Below are positions 14,754-22,084 of a stretch of 22,245 bases of DNA, in pieces. The notes below the pieces were generated by a model. It saw only the letters and a list, made by a program, of their open reading frames with translations, was not told the origin of the DNA and did no database searches. The first letter of the stretch is position 1. Each line of letters begins with the position of its first letter. The translations under genes were made by a program, and so were the position numbers. The stretch is from positions 1 through 22,245 of the forward strand of contig DATJFH010000185.1 in NCBI GenBank assembly GCA_035495815.1, read 5' to 3'. This stretch comes from DATJFH01 sp035495815 (GTDB lineage Bacteria > Acidobacteriota > Terriglobia > Bryobacterales > Bryobacteraceae).

Positions 14754-16795
14754 CAATCTCCGCTCTTTTCGATCTGCACCAGGCAACTGTAGAAGGTCGG
14801 ACCGCCGCCGATATCCGTGAGCCGCTCGGACACCAGCGCGTTCACGTTGCGGCCTCCGGGCGAGCGCTTGCCCAGCCTCACCGACGGCGCCGAGACCACT
14901 CCACGGGTCACCTCCCCGTCCACTTTGGCCATCATCACGCACGAACCGCGGTCGTTGAAAATCCGTACGGCGTCGCCGCTGACAATGCCGCGTTCGGCTG
15001 CATCGGCGGAATGGATGGCAAGCATCGAGGTCTGGCGGTCGGTGTCCGGACGATTTCCGAAGGTCGAGTTCATGCTGTCGTCATTCTTCGGGGAAATCAG
15101 CTCCAGCGGGAACTTCGCCCTCAGCTCAGGCGATCCGAAGCGCGATTCCACGGGAGGTGCGTAGTCCGGAATCCGCAATTCGCAGCGGCCGGATGCGGTA
15201 GCGAAGCCGCCTTGCGCGAACGGCATGTACGGATCGCCGTTCCTCGAGACCTTCAGGCGGACCGAATGCGCCTGGTCCAGTTCCTCCAGCGTGATTCCTT
15301 TGATGAAAGGATGATCGGAATCGAGCAGCGTCCGGATCATGTCGTCCTCCGAGTCCCGAAAACAGGGATCATCGAAACCCATCCGCAGCGCCAGCGCGCG
15401 AAATACATCCACGTTGGACCGCGTCTCTCCCGGGGCCGGCAGCGCCGGACGCGCCAGCTGCAGATAATAATTTCCGTACGCGAGATAGAGGTCGGTGTGC
15501 TCGAGGAACGTGGTCGCCGGCAGCAGGATGTCGGCGAAATCGGCGGTGTCGGTGCGGGTTTGCTCCAGCACCACCGTAAACAGGTCATCGCGTCGCAATC
15601 CCCGCAGGACGGCGCTCTGATCCGGCGCAATGGCCGCCGGATTGGAGTTGTACACGATCATCGCCTTTACCGGCGGGTCGCTGAGGTGATTGAGCGCCGA
15701 GCCGAGCTGCGACATATTGATCAGCCGCGCCGGCCGGCCCAGGGAGCGCTCCTGCAAGTCGGCGCGCTCGAGGCCTTCCCGGTTCACGCGGAAGGCGTGT
15801 GAGGTGGAAAGCTGGAAGCCGCCACCCACCTCGGTCCAGGATCCGGTGAGCGCCGGCAGAAGGGAAATGGCCTGTACCGCCAGCCCGCCCCGCTCGCTCC
15901 GCTGCGTGCCGTAGTTCAGGCGGATCACGGCCGGACGAACGGCGGCGTATTCACGCGCCAGAGAAACTATGTCCTCCGCCGGAATGCCTGTCAGCGCCGA
16001 GGCCCGCTCCGGCGGATACTGCTTGACCTGCTCGCGCAAACCCTCGAAGCCGGTGGTGTAGCGCTCCACGTAACCGGCGTCATAGAGATTCTCGCCGATG
16101 AGCACGTGCATCATTCCGAGCGCCAGGGCCGCATCGGTCCCCGGATTGATGAAGAAGTGCTTGTCGGCCAGCTTGCCGGTGCGGTTGCGGTGCGGGTCGA
16201 TGACATACAGACGGGCTCCGTTCCGCCGCGCTTCGACGATGAACGGCCATAGATGGACGTTCGTCCCCAGGATATTCGCGCCCCACGCCAGGATGAGCTT
16301 CGAATGCCGGAACTGTTCCGGCTCGGTGGCGAAGCGGTTTCCGAGTGTAGCGTTGAGGGCTGCTCCACCAGCGGCTGAGCAGATCGTGCGGTCCAGACGG
16401 GACGCCCCCAGGCGATGGAAAAAGCGGCGGTCCATGCCCGCGTTGTTGAGAAACCCCATAGTGCCGGCGTAACTGTAGGGGAGGATCGCTTCCGGGCCAT
16501 ACTCCCCGGCGACCGACTTCAGTCGCGATGCGATCTCGTCCAGCGCTTCATCCCACGAGATCCGCTCGAAGCGGCCCTGCCCCTTGGCGCCGACGCGGCG
16601 CTGCGGATAGAGCAGCCGGTCGGGAGAGTATTCGCGTTCGAGATATCGTGATACTTTCGCGCAGAGAAAGCCCTGCGTGATCGGATGATCGGGGTCGCCA
16701 CGCAGTTTCGTGGCCCGCCCGTCCTCCACGGTAACCAGCATGGAACAAGCGTCCGGACAATCCAAGGCACATACGGTACGTCGAACTTCGCGCAT
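14753..16795 (-). CDS. molybdopterin (Mo-bisMGD) oxidoreductase, DMSO-reductase superfamily
   Basis: A 680-aa catalytic subunit. The N-terminal iron-sulfur motif is C9-x3-C13-x3-C17-x27-C45 (CALDCPDAC then GFLCAK). Superfamily landmarks follow: RISWDEALDEIA (78-89), ICSAAGGAA (138-146) with C139 a candidate molybdenum ligand, WGANILGTNVHLWPF, FINPGTDAALALGMMHVL, the NSNPAAIAPD region, and the C-terminal barrel with NRPDTDRQTSMLAIHSADA and GDAVRIFNDRG. The protein carries no Tat leader, so it is likely cytoplasmic. No iron-sulfur or membrane-anchor subunit is nearby, unlike respiratory members; instead the stop overlaps the start of a lipoprotein gene. Substrate is unknown. The start at 16795 lies five bases after TAAAAT, so the message may be leaderless. 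Confidence 0.9.
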   Translation of the reverse strand: MREVRRTVCALDCPDACSMLVTVEDGRATKLRGDPDHPITQGFLCAKVSRYLEREYSPDRLLYPQRRVGAKGQGRFERISWDEALDEIASRLKSVAGEYGPEAILPYSYAGTMGFLNNAGMDRRFFHRLGASRLDRTICSAAGGAALNATLGNRFATEPEQFRHSKLILAWGANILGTNVHLWPFIVEARRNGARLYVIDPHRNRTGKLADKHFFINPGTDAALALGMMHVLIGENLYDAGYVERYTTGFEGLREQVKQYPPERASALTGIPAEDIVSLAREYAAVRPAVIRLNYGTQRSERGGLAVQAISLLPALTGSWTEVGGGFQLSTSHAFRVNREGLERADLQERSLGRPARLINMSQLGSALNHLSDPPVKAMIVYNSNPAAIAPDQSAVLRGLRRDDLFTVVLEQTRTDTADFADILLPATTFLEHTDLYLAYGNYYLQLARPALPAPGETRSNVDVFRALALRMGFDDPCFRDSEDDMIRTLLDSDHPFIKGITLEELDQAHSVRLKVSRNGDPYMPFAQGGFATASGRCELRIPDYAPPVESRFGSPELRAKFPLELISPKNDDSMNSTFGNRPDTDRQTSMLAIHSADAAERGIVSGDAVRIFNDRGSCVMMAKVDGEVTRGVVSAPSVRLGKRSPGGRNVNALVSERLTDIGGGPTFYSCLVQIEKSGD

Positions 16796-16800
16796 TGTAG

Positions 16801-16806
16801 ATTTTA
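16801..16806 (-). promoter_or_regulatory. -10-like TAAAAT five bases before the molybdopterin oxidoreductase gene
   Basis: On the minus strand TAAAAT ends five bases before the ATG at 16795, with no ribosome-binding site between. A palindrome at 16813-16826 falls in the -10/-35 spacer. Confidence 0.45.
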
Positions 16807-16812
16807 GCGGCG

Positions 16813-16826
16813 CTGGCTTAAGCCAG
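16813..16826. promoter_or_regulatory. 14-bp perfect palindrome, candidate operator
   Basis: CTGGCTTAAGCCAG is a perfect 14-bp palindrome in the spacer of the putative molybdopterin-operon promoter. A dimeric repressor bound here would block transcription, but the binding protein is not identified and only one copy was noticed. Confidence 0.35.
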
Positions 16827-16960
16827 TCCGTTTCTGATTTCCCCTTTCAAACCGTGCACGCCGTTTCCCCCGCTGCGCCGGCCGCTGCCCCTCAACCGGT
16901 ACTGTCACCGGCTCGGACTCTAGACGATGATCGTGGAGCCGCCAGTGTTTCTCTCATCGA

Positions 16961-16978
16961 CGCGTCTTTCGGGACGCG
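16961..16978. repeat. small GC-rich hairpin in the intergenic gap
   Basis: CGCGTC (16961-16966) and GACGCG (16973-16978) pair over six bases around TTTCGG. A short T-run does not follow, so a terminator role is uncertain. Confidence 0.3.
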
Positions 16979-17235
16979 CCATGCTGGAATTATATCAGCA
17001 GGTCGGGTGAGTCTAGTCCTGGGTCATCAGTGGTGTCGCATGCGTGGCCACAGGATCGCAGAGGCGATGCGGATGAAGAATCGCAACAGATGCATGGGAG
17101 AAAGTATTTTCTAGAGAGCAGGCAGCCGATCCGGGGAAGGATATAGCGGGCCGCGCCGGCGTCGAATTTCTATTTCTCATCGGCAAATTGTACACTCTAA
17201 GGGATTCGTGCGTGCACCTGATTCGAAAATCGGCA

Positions 17236-17241
17236 TATAAT
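17236..17241 (+). promoter_or_regulatory. TATAAT -10-like element for the murein hydrolase run
   Basis: A perfect TATAAT lies 33 bases before the chosen ATG at 17275; TGCACC at 17213-17218 is a weak -35 match at a 17-base spacer. It fits a promoter for the transglycosylase, amidase and following genes. Confidence 0.45.
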
Positions 17242-17274
17242 GGAGAATCCGGCTTTTACCGGCTGAACAAAGCG

Positions 17275-17994
17275 ATGCGTTTCTGTTTCATGCTGTCCGC
17301 TCTGGGACTGGCTGCCGCAGGAGTCGAGGCTGCCTCCACGGACCCGCCGCCGAAGCGTGTGACCACTGTCGTCCGCGCTGACACGCGTAGCGGACGCCTG
17401 ATCCGCGGCTCGGTTATCGCGTCCCGGACCGTTCCGGAGAAAGTGGTTGCTCCCTCCGCCGCTCCGCACCCGGAAGCATCCAAGGCCGAGCAGGGGCCCA
17501 GCGCAACCGTCAACGCGCTGGTGGACACCATCGCACGCCGTCACAACGTGGAACCGTCGCTGGTGGATTCGGTGATTCGCGTGGAAAGCAACTACAATCC
17601 CAACGCTATCTCGTCCGCGGGCGCTCAGGGGCTGATGCAGCTCATTCCCAGCACTGCCAGGCGTTTTGGAGTGAACAATACGTTCCACCCCGTACAGAAC
17701 ATCGAGGGCGGAGTCCGGTATCTGAAATATCTGATGGAGCTGTACCACGGGGACGAGCGCCTGGCGCTGGCGGCTTATAACGCCGGAGAAGGCGCCGTGG
17801 CCAAATACAAAGGCATTCCCCCGTACGCGGAAACGCAGAATTATGTTTACCAGGTAGGTAAGAAGCTCGGCCAGGCGCGTGAAGCGGAAAAGAAGGCCAA
17901 GGCGCTGGCTGAAGAAAGCAAACCGGAAGTCCGCGTTCCCGTTATCGAAAAGACCGTGGATTCCGAAGGGAGAGAGTACTTCCGCACGCGATAG
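17275..17994 (+). CDS. SLT-type lytic transglycosylase
   Basis: A 239-aa exported protein. The ATG at 17275 is preferred over the upstream TTG (17188) because it gives a normal signal peptide (FCFMLSALGLAAAGVEAAS) and lies after the TATAAT element. Residues 20-75 are a low-complexity linker; the SLT domain spans about 76-200. The catalytic glutamate is E104 in IRVESNYNP, followed by AGAQGLMQLIPSTARRFGV and LALAAYNAGEGAV, the standard landmarks of family 1 transglycosylases. These cleave the MurNAc-GlcNAc bond of peptidoglycan in the periplasm with formation of 1,6-anhydroMurNAc. The C-terminal tail is charged. It precedes an amidase gene by seven bases, forming a pair of murein hydrolases that cut both glycan and peptide links. 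Confidence 0.9.
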   Translation: MRFCFMLSALGLAAAGVEAASTDPPPKRVTTVVRADTRSGRLIRGSVIASRTVPEKVVAPSAAPHPEASKAEQGPSATVNALVDTIARRHNVEPSLVDSVIRVESNYNPNAISSAGAQGLMQLIPSTARRFGVNNTFHPVQNIEGGVRYLKYLMELYHGDERLALAAYNAGEGAVAKYKGIPPYAETQNYVYQVGKKLGQAREAEKKAKALAEESKPEVRVPVIEKTVDSEGREYFRTR

Positions 17995-18001
17995 ACCGAT
18001 C

Positions 18002-19354
18002 ATGCGCCCCCCGACGCTGATCCCGATTCTGCTGCTGACCGGAGCCGCCACCCTCTGCCACGCGCAGCACATGGCGCAACTCGAGGTCACCGCCGTCCGC
18101 TTCTGGACTCTCACCGAAGTCACCCGCATCGCCATTGAAACCAACGGCGAGTTCCGTTTCCGCTCCGACCGGCTGACCAATCCGGACCGCCTCTTCTTCG
18201 ACCTGCTTGGGACCAAGCCTCGCATGGGAGTGAGGGGCGTGCAGACCAAGCCCGTCGGCGATAAGCTTCTCAAGCGAATCCGAATTGCAGAGACGCAGCC
18301 CGGCATGACCCGCGTGGTGCTGGACCTGGAGTCACCGGTCGATTTCACCGCCTCCCAGCTCAGCAACCCGGACAGGCTCATGATCGAGCTGCGGCCGGTC
18401 CTGGGAGCGCCGCGGCCGGTATCGTCAGCGCGTCCCACGCCAGAATCTCCGGCGGAACCCACCACGGCCCAGCTTCAGACGCCACAGCCATCGGCGCCGC
18501 CCGCGCCCCTTCTCGAAAAGCCGGAGCCGCTGGCGGCGGCGTCCGTCGCCGCCAAGCCGATAATGACCGAGAAGCTCGCGCTTCCGCCCCCGCCTCCAGC
18601 CCTGGCTGCCAAACGCAATTCCACCGGCGACCGGACCATGATCCGCGCCCTGGGACTCAAAGTCGGCCGCGTGGTGATCGACCCGGGCCATGGCGGCCAC
18701 GACCAGGGCTCCACTGGTCCCGGCGGACTTCTCGAAAAGGAGCTGGTGCTCGACGTCGCCCAGCGCCTCGGCAAGTTGATCGAAACAGGCCTGGGGAGCG
18801 AGGTGATCTTCACCCGCAGCGACGATACCTTCATCCCCCTCGAGAGCCGCACCGAACTGGCGAACAAGATGAAGGCGGACCTCTTCTTGTCGATTCACGC
18901 CAACTCGTCTCCCTACCCGAGCGTCTCCGGCGTCGAGACCTATCATCTCAACCTGACCTCCTCCCGCGAGGCGCTGGACCTGGCGTCCCGTGAGAACGCT
19001 GGCTCGCAACGGTCCATCCACGACCTGAGCGAAATCATTCAGAAGATCACACAGCGCGATAAGAGCGAAGAGTCCAAGGAGTTCGCGAATAAGATGCAGG
19101 CGGCTCTCTTCAGCGCGGCATCACGGTCCAATCCGACCGTGAAGAACCGGGGCGTGAAGCGGGCGCCCTTCGTGGTGCTGATCGGCGCCACCATGCCCTC
19201 CATTCTGGCCGAGATCGGATTCCTGAGTAATACGCGTGAGGAAGCGCTCCTCAAGCGCGCGGACCATCGGCAGAAACTGGCCGAGGCTCTCTATCGCGGG
19301 CTCTCGCGTTACGCCGAAACGCTGAGCCATTTCCAGGTCGCCTCGAAGGATTAG
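18002..19354 (+). CDS. N-acetylmuramoyl-L-alanine amidase (AMIN + Amidase_3)
   Basis: A 450-aa protein. The ATG at 18002 gives a signal peptide (LIPILLLTGAATLCHAQ); the longer open frame upstream only reads into the transglycosylase gene. Residues about 27-132 are an AMIN domain with the repeated phrase (T/S)NPDRLxxxL (59-68 and 120-130), which targets the septum or peptidoglycan. A Pro/Ala-rich linker spans 138-205. Residues about 220-445 are a zinc amidase of the AmiC type with ligands H230 (PGHGGHD), E245 (LLEKEL) and H299 (SIHAN), and catalytic E404 (ILAEIGFLSN). It cleaves the amide between MurNAc and L-alanine and usually functions in daughter-cell separation. No regulatory (EnvC/NlpD) partner is seen nearby. 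Confidence 0.92.
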   Translation: MRPPTLIPILLLTGAATLCHAQHMAQLEVTAVRFWTLTEVTRIAIETNGEFRFRSDRLTNPDRLFFDLLGTKPRMGVRGVQTKPVGDKLLKRIRIAETQPGMTRVVLDLESPVDFTASQLSNPDRLMIELRPVLGAPRPVSSARPTPESPAEPTTAQLQTPQPSAPPAPLLEKPEPLAAASVAAKPIMTEKLALPPPPPALAAKRNSTGDRTMIRALGLKVGRVVIDPGHGGHDQGSTGPGGLLEKELVLDVAQRLGKLIETGLGSEVIFTRSDDTFIPLESRTELANKMKADLFLSIHANSSPYPSVSGVETYHLNLTSSREALDLASRENAGSQRSIHDLSEIIQKITQRDKSEESKEFANKMQAALFSAASRSNPTVKNRGVKRAPFVVLIGATMPSILAEIGFLSNTREEALLKRADHRQKLAEALYRGLSRYAETLSHFQVASKD

Positions 19355-20052
19355 TGCCTGTCCGCCCGAAGATCCTGGCCTTCCGGCACAGCGACTCACC
19401 CAGCCTGGGGCTGATCGATGACGCCGTCGCCGCGAACGGCGCCTTCTGCGATTGCCTCGATCTGCGCCAGGGCGGAGTTCTTCCGCGCGCCGTTGACGCC
19501 GACGCGTTTCTTTTCATGGGCGGGTCAATGTCGGCCAATGATGATCTACGTTATGTGCGCCAGGAACTTGACTTGATCGAGGACGCAGCCGCGAAAGGCA
19601 AGCCGATTCTCGGCCTGTGTCTCGGAGCGCAGATGATCGCCAGGGCGCTCGGAGGCCGGGTCTATCCGAATCCGGTCAAGGCGATCGGCTGGTATCCGGT
19701 CCGCTGGACGGCGGCGGCGGCCCGGGACCCGCTGTTCCACGGCTTGTCCGGCTCCGAGACGCTGTTCCAGTGGCACGGCGAGACCTTCGATCTGCCCGCC
19801 GGCGCCGAACTGCTGGCCACCTCCGACGCCTGCTGCCACCAGGCCTATCGAGTCGGGGATCGCATCCACGGGTTACAATTCCATCTGGAGGTAACGCCGG
19901 AAATGATCGCCGACTGGCTCACCGAAGACGCTGCTTGCGGCGATCTGCGCGAGAGCACGAGTTTCATCGACCCCCAGGCCCATGCCGGACGCATGCGCGA
20001 GCTGGCGGCTCTGGTCTTCGGACGCTGGATCCGGCGGATCGGCCATGCTTGA
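19354..20052 (+). CDS. class I glutamine amidotransferase (GATase1-like)
   Basis: A 232-aa protein with a GTG start that overlaps the amidase stop by one base. The triad residues are C89 in LGLCLGAQ, H177 and E179 in LQFHLEVT; the oxyanion-side glycines FMGGSMSAND (54-63) precede. It lacks any synthetase domain and resembles the stand-alone GMP-synthase-like amidotransferases (YfeJ type). Such proteins can act on metabolites as free amidotransferases or gamma-glutamyl hydrolases. The gene is translationally coupled to the murein genes before it and to copy B of the unknown family after it (8-nt overlap). Substrate unknown. Confidence 0.85.
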   Translation: MPVRPKILAFRHSDSPSLGLIDDAVAANGAFCDCLDLRQGGVLPRAVDADAFLFMGGSMSANDDLRYVRQELDLIEDAAAKGKPILGLCLGAQMIARALGGRVYPNPVKAIGWYPVRWTAAAARDPLFHGLSGSETLFQWHGETFDLPAGAELLATSDACCHQAYRVGDRIHGLQFHLEVTPEMIADWLTEDAACGDLRESTSFIDPQAHAGRMRELAALVFGRWIRRIGHA

Positions 20053-21253
20053 CCGCCGTGCGTTTTTACTTTCTTCCGCAGCGGGAGTTCTGCGCGCGGC
20101 CGGCGAACCGAAGAGGATCGCCGCCGTGGTCACCGAATACCGGCCCAACTCCCACGCCGACGTGATCGTAGGGAAATATCTGGACGGATTCCGGCAGGAC
20201 GGCAGACCGCCCAAGCCGCGCTCCCGGGTTGTCTCGCTGTTCACGGCCCAGGTTCCCGCCAACGATTTGAGCCGCGAGCGGGCGCGCCAACATAACGTCC
20301 CAATCTTCCCGACCATCGCCGACGCGCTCACGATGGGCAAAGGCCGGCTGGCCGTCGATGGTGTACTGCTCATCGGCGAGCATGGCGACTATCCCACCAA
20401 CGAGAAGGGTCAGAAGCTCTACCCTCGCTACCAGTTCTTCACCGAGATCACGGACGTTTTCCGGAAGACCGGCCGCTCCGTTCCAGTCTTCAACGACAAG
20501 CATCTTTCGTACAGCTGGATCAAGGCCAAACGCATGGTGGAGATATCACGGGAGCTGAATTTTCCTTTCATGGCGGGCTCCTCGGTTCCGGTGGCCTTTC
20601 GCAAGCCACAGGTGGATACGCCCCTTGGGGCCGAGGTGTGCCACGCCGTGGCCATCGCTTACAGCGGCATCGAGATCTATGGTTTCCACACGCTCGAAGC
20701 GCTGCAGTGCATGGTGGAGCGGCGCGGACGGGGCGAGACCGGAGTGGCAGCTGTGCAGTGCCTGGAAAAAGAAGCGGTGTGGAATTATCTCGACAAGACT
20801 CCGTGGGCCCGGAAGCTGTTCGACCATGCCCTTGCCAGAAGCGGAACTCGAACGCCCGGGTCTCCGCGCGAGTCGGTCAGGGAGCCGGCGGTTTTCCTGG
20901 TCGATTACCGCGACGGCCTGAAAGCAGCGGCCTTCCTCATGACGGGCGCCGTGAAGGATTTCACGGTAGCCCTTGACATCGGCCGCGCCGAGCCTCTCTC
21001 AGTATTGATGTGGCTCGAGGAGGGCAAACCGTACGGGCATTTCGGGTGCCTGGTCCGGAACATCGAGAAGATGTTCGAAACCGGCCAGCCGACCTACCCT
21101 GTGGAGCGCACCTTGCTCACCAGCGGCATTTTGGATTTCGCCATGGAATCGCGATTCCGCGCGTACAAGCGGCTGGCCACACGGGAGCTGGACGTGCGCT
21201 ACCGCATGACAAACGAATCTCACTATTGCCACGACCCGAGCGGCACGGCGTAA
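20045..21253 (+). CDS. Tat-leader protein of unrecognised family, copy B (divergent Gfo/Idh/MocA-like fold suspected)
   Basis: A 402-aa paralogue of the protein at 3435-4637. The ATG at 20045 is chosen because MLDRRAFLLSSAAGVLRAAG is a Tat-type leader and because, with this start, the shared blocks fall at the same residue numbers as in copy A (EHGDYP 112-117, DKHLSY 151-156, MAGSS 176-180, YPVERTLLT 351-359). The N-terminal KRIAAVVTEYRPNSHAD is a Rossmann-like first strand without GxGxxG. Copy B differs from A mainly in 40-80, 200-215 and 255-280. It overlaps the glutamine amidotransferase stop by 8 nt, and its own TAA shares one base with the exonuclease III ATG. No function is established; the partial resemblance to Gfo/Idh oxidoreductases (DKH for EKP, K152 kept) is an inference from motif order. 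Confidence 0.75.
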   Translation: MLDRRAFLLSSAAGVLRAAGEPKRIAAVVTEYRPNSHADVIVGKYLDGFRQDGRPPKPRSRVVSLFTAQVPANDLSRERARQHNVPIFPTIADALTMGKGRLAVDGVLLIGEHGDYPTNEKGQKLYPRYQFFTEITDVFRKTGRSVPVFNDKHLSYSWIKAKRMVEISRELNFPFMAGSSVPVAFRKPQVDTPLGAEVCHAVAIAYSGIEIYGFHTLEALQCMVERRGRGETGVAAVQCLEKEAVWNYLDKTPWARKLFDHALARSGTRTPGSPRESVREPAVFLVDYRDGLKAAAFLMTGAVKDFTVALDIGRAEPLSVLMWLEEGKPYGHFGCLVRNIEKMFETGQPTYPVERTLLTSGILDFAMESRFRAYKRLATRELDVRYRMTNESHYCHDPSGTA

Positions 21254-22020
21254 TGAAGATCGCCACCTATAACGTCAACTCCATTCGCAGACGTCTGCCG
21301 TTGGTACTCGACTGGGTCCGCGCCCATCACCCTGACGTGATGTGTCTGCAGGAGACCAAGGTGCAGGATCAGGATTTCCCCATCGACGCCTTCCGCGAGG
21401 CCGGATACCACGCTGCGTTTCGCGGCATGAAGGGGTATAACGGCGTGGCGACGCTGAGCCTGCGCGAACCCGAGCGCATCCTTCACGGACTGCATGAAGG
21501 ACCGGACAACGAAGACGTCCGCATTCTGCTGACCGTGGTGGAAGGCATTCCGATCGTCAACAGCTATGTGCCGCAGGGTTATTCGATCACCTCCGAAAAG
21601 TATGGCTTCAAGCTCGCCTGGCTGGCGCGCATTCGCCGTTATTTCGAGGAGCAGCTCGATCCCGGAAGGGCGGCCATATGGCTGGGGGACCTGAACGTCG
21701 CGCCCGAGCCGATCGATGTTTATCATCCGGACCGGCGTGTAAACGACGTGGATTTCCACATCGACGCCCGCAATGCCTTCAAGCACGCGGCCGCATGGGG
21801 GTTCATCGACTTGTTTCGCAAGCTCCATCCGGATCGCGTGCAGTACACCTACTGGGACTACTTCAGAAACGCTTTCGAGCGCAACTTCGGGTGGCGGATC
21901 GACCACATTCTGGCGACGGCGCCTCTGGCGGATCGCTGCCGCGCCGCCGACGTGGACGTAGAGCCGCGCAAGGCAGCCGGGGCCTCGGACCACACCGTCG
22001 TCTGGGCAGAGTTCGAATAA
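21253..22020 (+). CDS. xth: exodeoxyribonuclease III (AP endonuclease family)
   Basis: A 255-aa protein starting at ATG 21253, which shares one base with the upstream TAA; the longer open frame reads through copy B and is not used. MKIATYNVNSIRRR is the family start. Active-site residues of the Exo III/EEP nuclease fold are visible: N7, E34 in CLQETKV, Y109-K116 region (PQGYSITSEKY), D146 and N148 in WLGDLNVAPEP, and the D246-H247 pair in GASDHTVVW. It repairs abasic sites and removes 3' blocking groups in DNA. Its length matches bacterial ExoA/Xth proteins. It ends the plus-strand run and faces a minus-strand gene 64 bp away. Confidence 0.93.
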   Translation: MKIATYNVNSIRRRLPLVLDWVRAHHPDVMCLQETKVQDQDFPIDAFREAGYHAAFRGMKGYNGVATLSLREPERILHGLHEGPDNEDVRILLTVVEGIPIVNSYVPQGYSITSEKYGFKLAWLARIRRYFEEQLDPGRAAIWLGDLNVAPEPIDVYHPDRRVNDVDFHIDARNAFKHAAAWGFIDLFRKLHPDRVQYTYWDYFRNAFERNFGWRIDHILATAPLADRCRAADVDVEPRKAAGASDHTVVWAEFE

Positions 22021-22069
22021 TCCGCGCGGTTTCTGTCGTGTCGACTCACGCCGTGCGAAATAGCGCGGA
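22021..22069. terminator. weak inverted repeat between convergent genes
   Basis: TCCGCGC (22021-22027) and GCGCGGA (22063-22069) pair over seven bases with a 35-base loop, between the exonuclease III stop and the stop of the minus-strand gene. The large loop makes a terminator role tentative. Confidence 0.22.
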
Positions 22070-22084
22070 GGTCGCAACTCTTTA

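Larger units (their letters stand above)
16796..17274. other. 479-bp intergenic gap between divergent operons
   Basis: No convincing gene is seen; the open frames here lack motifs. The gap holds the promoter-like elements of the molybdopterin operon, a 14-bp palindrome, a hairpin CGCGTC/GACGCG at 16961-16978, short palindromes CGCATGCG and GTGGCCAC around 17038-17052, and TATAAT at 17236. The A/T-richer stretch near 16985-17130 could hold a small RNA, but I recognise none. Confidence 0.5.

Noticed and set aside
14754..14942. N-terminal extension of the lipoprotein gene
   Set aside because: It lies wholly inside the oxidoreductase gene and would bury the lipoprotein signal behind 63 Arg/Gly-rich residues.
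16710..17114. 134-aa plus-strand open frame spanning the molybdopterin gene start and intergenic gap
   Set aside because: It begins within the antisense of a sound gene and has no family signature or ribosome site.
17188..17274. N-terminal extension of the transglycosylase from a TTG codon
   Set aside because: The extension would put 29 polar residues ahead of the signal peptide and would begin upstream of the TATAAT element.
21010..21252. N-terminal extension of exonuclease III
   Set aside because: It is a different frame of copy B; the family begins exactly at MKIATYNVNS.
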